Of a stretch of DNA of 64,000 bases, positions 15,811 through 24,099 are shown piece after piece (position 1 is the stretch's first letter; every line of letters starts with the position of its first letter). The notes under the pieces are model-generated. The model was not told the DNA's origin. It searched no databases and saw only the letters and a list, made by a program, of their open reading frames with translations. Made by a program: the position numbers and the translations under genes. Location: assembly GCF_001188955.3 (NCBI RefSeq), contig NZ_JPRF03000014.1, positions 124,001-188,000 on the forward strand, written 5' to 3'. Source of the DNA: Kitasatospora aureofaciens. Its GTDB lineage: Bacteria > Actinomycetota > Actinomycetes > Streptomycetales > Streptomycetaceae.

Positions 15811-16128
15811 CCCCGGGCTCCACCAGGGCCCCGTCACCGGCCGAACTCACGCTCACCGCCACCCCGGGGCCGGCTCCTCCTCCCACCACCTCCCCACAAC
15901 CACCCCGCACAGCCCCCGCCACCAAGGCCCCCAACCGCAGCTGCCGCAACCCACCGCACAGAAGGTCGACCCCACCGACTTCCTACGCAAAGCCCCCCTG
16001 AAAGCGCTGCCCACAACCGGCCCACGACCGCCACGCCCAAGGCCACCCGGCAACCCCCCCGCCACCCAGACCCGCGCCACTGCGCAGGAAGTCGACCCCG
16101 CGGCTCTGCCGGAGAGTGTCGTGAACAC
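15811..16128. other. C-rich non-coding interval
   Basis: I see no gene here. The plus strand is strongly C over G (long CCCCC runs), continuing a skew that starts inside the hydrolase gene near 15540. Two imperfect copies of an AGAAGGTCGACCCC-like sequence occur (near 15960 and 16086). Open frames on the minus strand here are Gly/Trp-rich shadows of the skew. Confidence 0.5.
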
Positions 16129-16501
16129 GTGGACTCCCCGGCGCTGCGCGATCTGGCCGGGCGGTCCCGGGTTGACCGTGCCCACGAGGTCTTCCGCGAG
16201 GCGCTGTACGAGATCGGCACCGCTCTGCCCGACGGGCACACCGCCGACCTCTGTTTGCTCCACCACCTGGCGGGCCGACTGGCGGCCGGGGAGGTCACGG
16301 CCGGTGAGGTGGTGGGCGAGGCCTGGTACCGCTGTCTGTCGGGGGGACACCGAGGCCGAGCGTCAGTTCATCGACACCATCGGCCCCGAATACTGGGTCG
16401 AGACCCTCGCGTCCGGGCCGCCCGAGGGGTACCAGGCCTGGCAGGACTCGGTGGGCGCGGCGGCCGAGCTACTGTGCCGGGCCGAGGCGCCGAGCTGGTA
16501 G
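16129..16501 (+). pseudogene. Hypothetical protein gene with a one-base frameshift in a six-G run
   Basis: From GTG 16129 the frame reads MDSPALRDLAGRSRVDRA through VVGEAWYRCLSGG. It then loses sense at the six Gs at 16341-16346. Dropping one G joins it to DTEAERQFIDTIGPEYWVET and ends AELLCRAEAPSW with a stop at 16499-16501, for about 123 residues. Both halves have normal coding composition and together look like one small helical protein. The insertion may be a real mutation, a phase-variable tract or a sequencing error. I do not recognise the family. Confidence 0.7.
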
Positions 16502-16730
16502 CCCACGGACCGTCGCGCCGCGCGGAGGACGGATACCGAAGGCGCCCCCAAGTCGTTGCCTCAGACAGCCGCCCGCCCCCAAGGACACCCGTCCAGCGGC
16601 ACCCTCCCGGAGGGCATCCGCTTCCGGACGGCGATCGACGACCGACCGGCCGGCCAACCCGTCCCGCTCGGGCGGGTCGGCCGTATCGGTCGTGGGTGCC
16701 GTTCGACGCGCCGAGTTCGTCGGCCGATGG

Positions 16731-16994
16731 TCAGTAGATCAGATAGCCCGGGCGGTGCCCCTCGTCCTCGATCTCTCCGGTGGCCTGTGCCCGCAGCTTG
16801 CGGGACAGTTCCTCCAGGGCTCGGGAGGCCGCGACCTCCTCGCCGATCCTGGCGAGCGGACGGTCATCCGCGCTCTTCTCGGCCTCGCCGTGCGCGCTCA
16901 GGCCCGGCGCCCTCGCGCCCGTCAACCTGGCGTCGCACGTCGTGTGCACGCCGTCCTCGTCGAAGCTCAGTTCCACGTCCCATTGGTTGTGCAT
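16731..16994 (-). CDS. DUF1876 domain-containing protein
   Basis: This 87-residue protein (MHNQWDVELSFDEDGVHTTC, then IGEEVAASRALEELSRKLRA) fits the small DUF1876 family common in actinomycetes. The family has a dsRBD-like alpha/beta fold of unknown function. A very good AGGAGG ribosome site precedes the ATG at 16994. It stands alone between non-coding stretches (16502-16730 and 16995-17259), in which I see nothing more than unremarkable spacer. Confidence 0.85.
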   Translation of the reverse strand: MHNQWDVELSFDEDGVHTTCDARLTGARAPGLSAHGEAEKSADDRPLARIGEEVAASRALEELSRKLRAQATGEIEDEGHRPGYLIY

Positions 16995-17259
16995 GCCACA
17001 CCTCCTGGCGCCGGCCCCCGCCACGCCGGTCCGGGCCGGCCAGGACGGTGGGTCCGTGGCGGCCGCTGACACCAGCGTGCGCCGCCCCACCGGTGGCGGC
17101 AAGCGCGGCGGTTGCCGCCACGGACCGGCCTGGTACTGTCGCGTCCGGTCGGCCCGGCCGCCGCCCCGGCGGTACGCTGACGGAAGCGCGCCGCGACCGC
17201 CGTCCCTCCCCCGGCCCCGCCTACGCGGCGCGGGGTAGCGACAACCTGGTGGTCCCTCC

Positions 17260-18354
17260 GTGGCGGTCTTCCTCCTCGCTCTGAGCGCGGCCTGCTGTCT
17301 GGGACTCGGCTTCGTCCTCCAGCAGCACGCGGCGCAACGCGCCCCGCGTGCCGACATGCTGCGCTGGCGCCTGCTGCTGGACCTGGTGCGGATGCCCGAG
17401 TGGCTGCTCGGCACCGGGTTCATGGTCGGCGGTCTGCTCCTCTCCGCGCTCGCTCTCCACCAGGGCGAGGTGTCGCTGGTCGAGCCGCTGCTCGCGACCA
17501 ACCTGCTCTTCGCCATGGCTCTCTCCCGGGTGCTGACCCGTCAGACCCTCGGCCGCTCCGGCTGGGCCGGGGTACTGCTGCTGGGTCTGGGGGTGACGGC
17601 GTTCATCGTGGCCGGGCAGCCGACCGGGGGCGGTCCACCCGCCGGGGAGCTGCGCCACTGGCTGGTGGTCGGCACAGTGGTCGGGCTGACCCTGCTGCTG
17701 GTGACGCTGGCCCGTCGACTGCCGTTGTTCGAGGAGGCCACCCTGCTGGCCCTCGCCGCCGGACTGCTCTACGGCCTCCAGGACGCACTGACCCGCACCA
17801 CCACCCAGCGCCTCGACCACAGCGGACTCGCGGTGGTGCTGCGCAGCTGGCAGCCGTACGCGGTCGTGGTGGCGGGCGTGGTCGGACTGCTGCTGGTGCA
17901 GAGCGCCTTCGAGGCCGCACCGCTGCGGATGTCGCTGCCCGCCCTGACCGCCGCCCAGCCGCTGTCCGGGATCGCCTGCGCGGTCGGCTTCCTCGGCGAC
18001 CGGCTGCGGGTCACGCCGGGCGCGCTGGCCTGGGAGGCCGCGGGACTGGTGGCGATCGTGATCGGGGTGATCGTGATCGGCCGACATCCGGCGATGCCCG
18101 GAAGCGTCCGGGAGACCCTGGAGAACATCGGGGCACCGCCGGGGAACGAGTCGGCCGGCGGTGATGTCGGTCCGGACCAGGGCGGCGGTGGCAGCAAGCG
18201 CACCGCCGGCAGCGACGGTAATGACGACGGTGATGACCACGGCAGCGACGCTGACCCCTACGACGGCACCGGCACGAGCACGAGCACCAGCACCAGCACC
18301 AGCACCAGCACCAGCACCAGCACCAGCGCTGACGCGAACGGGAAGGGCGAGTAG
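17260..18354 (+). CDS. DMT-superfamily (EamA-like) membrane transporter with Thr-Ser repeat tail
   Basis: This 364-residue protein has about nine or ten membrane helices in the first 275 residues (VFLLALSAACCLGLGFVLQQ; MVGGLLLSALALHQGEVSLV; FIVAGQ; AVVVAGVVGLLLVQ; AAGLVAIVIGVIVIG). This layout fits actinomycete DMT or DMT-like permeases. An 80-residue hydrophilic tail follows, acidic and Gly/Asn/Asp-rich, ending in about nine Thr-Ser pairs coded by ACCAGC hexamers. The start is GTG 17260. The substrate is unknown. The tail is likely disordered and of variable length. Confidence 0.82.
   Translation: MAVFLLALSAACCLGLGFVLQQHAAQRAPRADMLRWRLLLDLVRMPEWLLGTGFMVGGLLLSALALHQGEVSLVEPLLATNLLFAMALSRVLTRQTLGRSGWAGVLLLGLGVTAFIVAGQPTGGGPPAGELRHWLVVGTVVGLTLLLVTLARRLPLFEEATLLALAAGLLYGLQDALTRTTTQRLDHSGLAVVLRSWQPYAVVVAGVVGLLLVQSAFEAAPLRMSLPALTAAQPLSGIACAVGFLGDRLRVTPGALAWEAAGLVAIVIGVIVIGRHPAMPGSVRETLENIGAPPGNESAGGDVGPDQGGGGSKRTAGSDGNDDGDDHGSDADPYDGTGTSTSTSTSTSTSTSTSTSADANGKGE
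18271..18338. repeat. Hexanucleotide microsatellite (GCACCA/ACCAGC) in the transporter tail
   Basis: About ten consecutive GAGCAC/ACCAGC-type hexamers encode the alternating Thr-Ser tail of the DMT transporter. Changes in hexamer number keep the reading frame, so tail length can drift between strains without killing the protein. Confidence 0.9.
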
Positions 18355-18362
18355 GCGGATCG

Positions 18363-19042
18363 ATGTGCTGGAGCGCCCAGGCGGACGCCGTGGTCGGCGG
18401 GGCGGTCGCGGGCGTCGGCGTGGCCTGTCTGGTGCGCGCCCGGCGGTCGGGGCCACCGCAGCGCCTGCTGCTCGCCGCGCTCCCGCTGGTGCTGGGCGTG
18501 CACCAGCTGATCGAGGCGCTGGTCTGGCTCGGTACCGACGGTGAGCTGCCGTCGGCTCTCGCCGGGGCGGCCCGCACCGCCTAGGCGGCGATCGCCCTAC
18601 CCTGCTGCCCGCCCTGGTGCCCACCGGGGTTGTGGTGCGCGACCCAGGGGCCCAGGCATCCGGCCGCGCCGAACCGGCGCCGCGTGCTCGCCCTGCTCAC
18701 CCTGCTCACCCTGCTCACCCTGCTGGGCGCAGCGGTCTCGATCCCCCTCGCGGCCGCCGTCGCCCCTACCCGGTGACGGCCTGCTGGCAAGGTCACACCC
18801 TCGGTTACGCCATCGGCATCCGCATGCGGCCCTCCTGCTCGCCGGCTACCTCCTCACCACGGTCGGCTCCTTCCTCGTCAGCGGCGACCGTCTGCTCCGC
18901 CGCCTCGGCCTGCTCACCGGAGCGGGTGCCGTCCTCTGCGCCCTGCTCTGGCGATCGCGTTCGTCTCCACCTGGTGCGCCCTCGCCGCCTTGGCCAGCCT
19001 CCTACTCCTCCACTGGGCGGGACACCCGCCCGCGAACCGTTG
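18363..19042 (+). pseudogene. Decayed DUF6629-family membrane protein gene
   Basis: The intact start MCWSAQADAVVGGAVAGVGV and LPLVLGVHQLIEALVW mark the DUF6629 family (normally about 200-plus residues). A stop (TAG 18582-18584) falls where the context AAR-T-A-stop-AAIAL suggests a former Tyr codon (TAC to TAG). Later family-like pieces occur in different frames: ALVPTGVVVRD; RRRVLALLTLLTLLTLLGAA; AGYLLTTVGSFLVSGDRLLR; LLTGAGAVLCALLWR; and FVSTWCALAALASLLLLHWA. At least three indels separate them. The CTCACCCTG 9-mer is tandemly repeated near 18689-18725, one likely source of damage. Confidence 0.78.
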
Positions 19043-19097
19043 ATGAAGGGTGGGCTTTCGCCCTGCCCCAGCCCGTCCGTCGTTCGATGCCCGCCCC

Positions 19098-20444
19098 CTA
19101 CGGCCGTGCCGCTTCCAGCGCGTCCTCCGCGCCGTCCGTCACCTGCTCACCGGCCTCGGCACGCCCGTGCCCGCGCTGGCGGTCCATCTCCCGCCACTCC
19201 GGCCGCAGTCCGGTCAGCGTGGTGGTGGCGAAGTACAGGACCCCGGCCGTGAGCAGGCTGGGTATCAGGCCCACCAGAGCGACCGCCGCGCCCGCGAGGA
19301 GGCCCCCGAGAGGGATGCCGGCCCAGGCCAGGGAGTCGCTGAGGGCGTGGACGCGGCCGAGCAGGTGGCGGGGCACCCGTTCGAAGAGGACCGCGCCGAG
19401 GATCGGGTTGAGGAATCCGGACCCGAAGCCACCCACGGCGAAGACCGCGACCACCGCCCACATCGGCGCGTCCAACGCGAGCACCAGGTAGCGAGGCGCC
19501 CCGGCGAGCAGGAAGCCGACGAAGAAGACCGTACGCCGGGGCAGCCGGTGGGCGAGCGTGGCCGCGATCAGGCTGCCGGCCACCGCGGTGACGCCCAGGA
19601 CACTGCCGATCAGCCCGATACCAGCCGGGCCGTTGCCGGACTCCCGGGCCCAGACCGGGAGCAGGACGGTCGAGAACCCGGCGTCGAGCAGGTTGGTGAT
19701 GCCGACCATGATGGTGACGGTGAGCAGCAGCGGTTCCGTCCGCAGGAAGCCGAAGCCCTCCCGGAACATCCGCCAGTAGCCGCCGTCGCGCTGGTCCGGC
19801 TCGACGGGGACCGTGCTTGAAGCCGCCTCCGGGACGGCCGAGCGCCCCATGCCGGGTGGCAGCGCCAGGGCGATGATCAGCGATCCGAGCGCGAAGGTGC
19901 CCGCGTTGACCGCCAGCCCGGCCAGCGGCCCCACCAACGCGACCAGCCCGCCACCGACCGCCGGCCCGATCGTGGAGGCCAGCCGCTCGGTGACGCCGGA
20001 CAGCCCGGTGGCCCGCTCCATCGGCACCCGGGCGCGGTCGGCCGCCTCCGGGACCATGACCGACTTGGCCAAGTCCCCCGGCCCGCGCATCGCACCGATC
20101 ACCGCGACCATCACCAGCAGCGTCCAGAACGGCAGCAGTCCCTGGGCGTGCAGCAGCGGAACGAGCCCGGCCGCGACGGCGCTCGCGGCGTCCGTCGTCC
20201 AGGACACCACGCGCGGCCCGAGCCGGTCGACCAACGGCCCGGTCAGCGCCTTGACCAGGACGTACGGCGTCATCTCGGCGAAGGCGACCAGGCCGGTCAG
20301 GGTGGCGCTGCCGGTGGTGGCCAGGACGAACCAGGGCAGGGCGATGGCGGAGACCCGTGTCCCGGTCAGGGAGACCGCCGTGGCTGCGAGCACCCCGACC
20401 AGCGGCCGCAGGCTGCGCACCGGCGGAGCGGCGACGGTGGTCAT
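19098..20444 (-). CDS. MFS transporter
   Basis: This 448-residue protein has twelve predicted membrane segments and the MFS pattern with a GPLVDRLGPR loop between helices 2 and 3. Related loops in the second half include HRLPRRTVFFVGF. It resembles the actinomycete drug-export group (MFS_3/enterobactin-exporter type). Its start overlaps the stop of the upstream ArsR gene (ATGA), so the pair is an operon in which the regulator precedes the transporter. The exported compound is unknown. Confidence 0.88.
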   Translation of the reverse strand: MTTVAAPPVRSLRPLVGVLAATAVSLTGTRVSAIALPWFVLATTGSATLTGLVAFAEMTPYVLVKALTGPLVDRLGPRVVSWTTDAASAVAAGLVPLLHAQGLLPFWTLLVMVAVIGAMRGPGDLAKSVMVPEAADRARVPMERATGLSGVTERLASTIGPAVGGGLVALVGPLAGLAVNAGTFALGSLIIALALPPGMGRSAVPEAASSTVPVEPDQRDGGYWRMFREGFGFLRTEPLLLTVTIMVGITNLLDAGFSTVLLPVWARESGNGPAGIGLIGSVLGVTAVAGSLIAATLAHRLPRRTVFFVGFLLAGAPRYLVLALDAPMWAVVAVFAVGGFGSGFLNPILGAVLFERVPRHLLGRVHALSDSLAWAGIPLGGLLAGAAVALVGLIPSLLTAGVLYFATTTLTGLRPEWREMDRQRGHGRAEAGEQVTDGAEDALEAARP

Positions 20445-21064
20445 TCGGCACTCCCCTCGGCGGGTGCGGACGGCCCCTGGGCATCGGGAAGCACGTGGAC
20501 CACCACGGAGACCTGCTCGCTGCCCTCCGGCACCGGCCCCTCGGCGCCGACCCGCCGGTAGCGCCGGAGGACCGCGGACAACTCAGCGGTGAGCTGCTCG
20601 GCCTCGCCCGGCGTGATCTGCAGCAGCATGTCGCTGAAGTCGACCGCCTTGCGCCACTCCCTGGGCATCGTCTCGAAGGAGTCGAGCACGCGCTGCCCGG
20701 TCAGGGTGTGGCCGGCCAACACGGCGCGCAGGAAGCCGACGGCCGTCTCGGGCTCCTCGTCCGCCATGTCCTCCCCCGTCCAGACCGTCATCCGGTGTGC
20801 CGAACGCCACCACCGCTCCCGGGCGTTGCCGCGCTCCGCGTCCTCCTCCACGAAGCCCGCGGCGGCGAGCTGGCGCAGGTGATAGCTGGTGGCTCCGGAG
20901 TTGAGCCCGAGCTGCTCGGCGAGCCTGGTCGCCGTGGACGGGCCGTGCTTGCGCAGCAGCCCGACCAGTCGCATCCGCACGGGGTGGGCCATCGCCTTCA
21001 TGCCCTTGGCAGTGAGGACGACGTGCGGGTCGTCACTGTGCATCCAGCCGCGGTCTTCGGTCAT
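20441..21064 (-). CDS. ArsR/SmtB-type helix-turn-helix regulator
   Basis: This 207-residue protein has a winged helix near the N-terminus (AMAHPVRMRLVGLLRKHG, then RLAEQLGLNSGATSYHLRQL, AAGFVEEDAERG). A C-terminal helical domain of about 100 residues follows. No metal-binding Cys cluster is visible, so this is the larger non-metal HTH_20-type group. It is coupled to the downstream MFS gene and probably controls the pair through the palindromes just upstream of its start. Confidence 0.86.
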   Translation of the reverse strand: MTEDRGWMHSDDPHVVLTAKGMKAMAHPVRMRLVGLLRKHGPSTATRLAEQLGLNSGATSYHLRQLAAAGFVEEDAERGNARERWWRSAHRMTVWTGEDMADEEPETAVGFLRAVLAGHTLTGQRVLDSFETMPREWRKAVDFSDMLLQITPGEAEQLTAELSAVLRRYRRVGAEGPVPEGSEQVSVVVHVLPDAQGPSAPAEGSAE

Positions 21065-21092
21065 AGCAGGAGACTAGGACCACAAAGATCTG

Positions 21093-21126
21093 TTTGCAAA
21101 GCCCTTTTTGCGAAGGATCCTTTGCG
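21093..21126. promoter_or_regulatory. Operator-like palindromes upstream of the ArsR-MFS operon
   Basis: An AT-rich stretch holds the perfect palindrome TTTGCAAA (21093-21100). It is followed by a near-perfect 17-bp palindrome around AAGGATCCTT (21110-21126, GCGAAGGATCCTTTGCG). It lies 30-60 bp upstream of the ArsR start at 21064, where autoregulation is expected. Confidence 0.5.
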
Positions 21127-21379
21127 CTCGTCGAGCGCGCCATTGCGCCCCGCGAGCGGGCCACGGCCGGTCTACCGACCGGCTCGCGCCCGGCGTCCCC
21201 GCCGGTCGACGGGCCACCCACCCGCCGCTCGGCGGGGGCCGGGGCCGGGTACGGGTCCCGGAGCCGGATTGTCACCCGGGCGGAGGAGGAGCAGGCTGGC
21301 AGCAGGGCCAGGGAAGCGGCCCGCCCCGGTCGGCCGCGGACTCTACGACGGCCGCCGGTCAGGCACGAGGGGCAGGGCA

Positions 21380-22078
21380 ATGGCACGCGGGAAGCTCTGG
21401 GGCTACGTCGCTTCGGGGGCTCGGGCGCTCGGTGCGTTCGGCGGCGCGGGCGGCGCGGGCGGCGCCGAACGCAAGGGCGCTGCGGGCACACCGGGGGGCC
21501 TCGGCCCGTACCCGCCGGTCGCGATGGCCGGCCCCCGGACGCTGTCCAGGACGGAACTCGACCAGTTGCGCTGGACCGGCCGCCAGGCCGGGTGCGAGCC
21601 GCAGGCGCGGCACGTCCAGGTCGCCGAGGTGGTGCGCCGGGTGCTGCGCGGCGGCGGGCGGGCGGCGGCCGTCACGGTCCGGCTGGCGCCCGGGCTGCCG
21701 GTGGTGGCCGGGGACGCCCGCCGGATGGAGGCCGCGGTGGCCGGGCTGGTCGACCATGCGATCCGGCGCAGCCCTCTGGGCGGCCGGGTGCTGGTCCGGG
21801 CGGACATCAGGCGCACCGGACCGACGGCGCCCCGGACCGGGGTCGGACGGGGCACGACCGCGCACCGCCGGGAACGAGTGGAGATACGGATATCCGACCG
21901 CGGCACGTACGAGCCGCCCGAGGCCCGCGAGTGGCTGCTCACAGGCGTGCGGCCTTCCGAGCCGGTCGGCCCGGCGCTGCACAGCCTGGTGCTGGCGGCG
22001 GGCGGGCGACTCGTGGTCGAGCCGACACCCGGCGGCGGCCTGACCGTCGTGCTCCTGCTGACGGTCGCCTACGACTGA
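21380..22078 (+). CDS. Degenerate histidine-kinase-type ATPase domain protein
   Basis: This 232-residue protein has a Gly/Ala-rich N-terminus coded by GGCGGCGCG repeats. The rest resembles the catalytic half of a KdpD-like sensor kinase: LDQLRWTGRQAG, then HVQVAEVVRRVLRGGG, LVDHAIRRSPLGGRVLVRAD in place of the N-box, VEIRISDRGTYEPPE in place of the G1 box, and LHSLVLAAGGRLVVEPTPGG. The N-box Asn, the DxGxG glycines and any phospho-acceptor His box are missing, so kinase activity is unlikely. It could be an anti-sigma-like or regulatory relic. Start chosen at ATG 21380 after GGGGCAGGG. Confidence 0.6.
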   Translation: MARGKLWGYVASGARALGAFGGAGGAGGAERKGAAGTPGGLGPYPPVAMAGPRTLSRTELDQLRWTGRQAGCEPQARHVQVAEVVRRVLRGGGRAAAVTVRLAPGLPVVAGDARRMEAAVAGLVDHAIRRSPLGGRVLVRADIRRTGPTAPRTGVGRGTTAHRRERVEIRISDRGTYEPPEAREWLLTGVRPSEPVGPALHSLVLAAGGRLVVEPTPGGGLTVVLLLTVAYD

Positions 22079-22219
22079 CCGGCCGGCCCACACCGCCGCT
22101 CCCCGCCCGCCCCGCCGATCCGCCCGCGCCACCGGTCGGCGTGCCCCACCGATCGACCCGCGTCACCGATCGGCCCGCGCCGCGCGGCGAACGTCGGCCG
22201 CCGAACCTAGACTTGCCCC

Positions 22220-24046
22220 ATGCCCCGGCTCAACGACCAGGTCGGAGAACTGCTCCAGGAGTACGCCGACCTGATCAACATCACCGGTGGGGACGCCTTC
22301 CGGGCCCGCGCCTACGAGAAGGCCGCCCGAGCCGTCGGCGGCCACCCCGAGGACCTGGCCGATCTGGACGTCAAGGGACTGCAGCAGATCCCCGGCGTCG
22401 GCAAGTCCACCGCCGAGAAGATCGCCGAGTACCTCGCGACCGGCAGGATCCCGGCGCTCGAGTCCCTGCGTGCCAAGATCCCGTCCGGCGTCCGGGAGAT
22501 GATGGCCGTCCCCAGCGTCGGCCCGAAGCGTGCCCTCGCCCTCTACCGGGACCTCGGCATCGCCTCCGTGGAGGAGCTCGCCGAGGCGATCCGCGCCGAC
22601 AGGCTGGCCGGCGTGGCCGGCTTCGGCGAGCGCAGCGGCGAGAAGATCCTGCACGGCATCGAGCTGATGCGGCAGTCCGGCGGACGGACCCTGCTCGACA
22701 CCGCCACCGAGCTGGCCGAGCAGTTGGTCGAGGCGCTCTCCGCCGTCCCCGGCTGCACCCGCTGCGCGTACGCGGGTTCGCTGCGCCGGATGCGCGAGAC
22801 GGTGGGCGACATCGACGTGCTGGCGACCGCCGCCGACTCCGCTCCGCTGATGGCCGCACTCACCGAACTCCCGTACGTGGCCGAGGTGATCGGCAGCGGA
22901 CCGACCAAGACCTCGGTCCTCACCACCCAGGGGATCCAGGTGGACCTGAGGGTCGTGCCCGAGGAGGACTGGGGCGCCGCTCTGGTCTACTTCACCGGCT
23001 CGAAGGCGCACAACATCAAGCTGCGCACGATGGCGGTGCGGGCCGGGCTGAAGCTCTCCGAGTACGGCCTGTTCGAGGTCGACGGCGACGCCCGGAAGGG
23101 TGCCAAGGGAGCACAGGGCGCCAAGACGGAAGGCACCAAGGGAGCACAGGGCGCGAAGGGGGCACAGGGCGCCAGGACAGAAGGCACCAAGGTGGTCTCC
23201 GCGACCGAGGACGAGGTGTACGCGGCCCTCGGCCTGCCCTGGATCCCGCCGACGCTGCGCGAGGACCGCGGCGAGATCGAGGCCGCGCTGAACGGTGAAC
23301 TCCCTGACCTCATCGAGGAGTCGGACCTGCGCGGCGATCTGCACACCCACACCGACCTGACCGACGGCCTGGCCACCCTCACCGAGATGATCGACACGGC
23401 CGCGGCCCGCGGCTACTCCTACTACGCCGTCACCGACCACGCGCCGGACCTGGTGATGCAGCGGATGACGAACGAGAAGATGCTCGCCCAGCGCGAGGAA
23501 CTGCGCCGACTCGCCGACCGCCACAAGAAGTTGCGCCTGCTGCACGGCACCGAGCTGAACATCGGCCCGGACGGCGGCGTGGACTGGCCACCCGAGTTCC
23601 TGGCCGGCTTCGACGTCTGCGTGGCCTCCGTGCACTCGCACTTCAACCTCGACCGCGCCGCCCAGACCCGCCGGTTGATCCGCGCCTGCGAGAACCCGTA
23701 CGTCCACATCATCGGCCACCTCACCACCCGGCGGATCGGCCGGCGCGGACCGATCGACGTCGACCTGGACGCGGTGTTCGAGGCCGCCGCGCGCACCGGA
23801 ACCGCGATCGAGATCAACAGCTCCCCGCAGCGCCTCGACCTGCGCGACGAGGACGTCCTGCGGGCCAAGCGGCACGGCGTGCGCTTCTCGATCGACAGCG
23901 ACGCGCACGCCACCGGCCACCTCGCCTACCCGCGCTTCGGCATCGGTACGGCGCAGCGCGGCTGGCTCACCACCGAGGACGTGATCAACGCCTGGACCTG
24001 GCAGAAGCTGAAGCGCTTCCTCCACAAGGACGCACTACAGAAGTAG
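22220..24046 (+). CDS. polX: DNA polymerase/3'-5' exonuclease PolX
   Basis: This 608-residue repair polymerase joins a family X polymerase to a PHP nuclease. The N-terminal 8-kDa and fingers regions show helix-hairpin-helix motifs (LQQIPGVGKSTAEKI, MMAVPSVGPKRALALY). The palm has GSLRRMRETVGDIDVLA, with two catalytic Asp in DID, and VDLRVVPE with the third. The thumb is ALVYFTGSKAHN. The PHP domain starts GDLHTHTDLTDG and includes VTDHAP, HSHFN, GHLTTRR and SIDSDAHATG metal ligands. A repetitive Lys/Gly/Ala/Gln insert lies between the two. A TAGACT -10-like hexamer close to the start suggests a short leader. Confidence 0.95.
   Translation: MPRLNDQVGELLQEYADLINITGGDAFRARAYEKAARAVGGHPEDLADLDVKGLQQIPGVGKSTAEKIAEYLATGRIPALESLRAKIPSGVREMMAVPSVGPKRALALYRDLGIASVEELAEAIRADRLAGVAGFGERSGEKILHGIELMRQSGGRTLLDTATELAEQLVEALSAVPGCTRCAYAGSLRRMRETVGDIDVLATAADSAPLMAALTELPYVAEVIGSGPTKTSVLTTQGIQVDLRVVPEEDWGAALVYFTGSKAHNIKLRTMAVRAGLKLSEYGLFEVDGDARKGAKGAQGAKTEGTKGAQGAKGAQGARTEGTKVVSATEDEVYAALGLPWIPPTLREDRGEIEAALNGELPDLIEESDLRGDLHTHTDLTDGLATLTEMIDTAAARGYSYYAVTDHAPDLVMQRMTNEKMLAQREELRRLADRHKKLRLLHGTELNIGPDGGVDWPPEFLAGFDVCVASVHSHFNLDRAAQTRRLIRACENPYVHIIGHLTTRRIGRRGPIDVDLDAVFEAAARTGTAIEINSSPQRLDLRDEDVLRAKRHGVRFSIDSDAHATGHLAYPRFGIGTAQRGWLTTEDVINAWTWQKLKRFLHKDALQK
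23101..23190 (+). repeat. Collagen-like repeat insert in PolX linker
   Basis: About 30 codons contain near-identical blocks (GGAGCACAGGGCGCCAAG-type) that encode KGAQGAK and TEGTKGAQ units. They lie just before the ATEDEVYAALGLPWIPP segment where other PolX proteins have a short linker. The repeat keeps the reading frame. Confidence 0.9.
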
Positions 24047-24064
24047 TACTACCGACGTAGTGCT
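24045..24064. terminator. Small hairpin between polX and psuK ends
   Basis: AGTACTAC (24045-24052) pairs with GTAGTGCT (24057-24064) with one mismatch and a CGAC loop. It overlaps the polX stop codon. It may terminate the convergent transcripts, though it is short. Confidence 0.4.
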
Positions 24065-24099
24065 CCCCTGGCCGGCCGGAACCGCACCGCCGACGTCTC

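Noticed and set aside
20357-22078. A 573-codon open frame on the plus strand
   Set aside because: Its first 340 codons are antisense to the ArsR gene and have no coding character; only the part from 21380 is supported.
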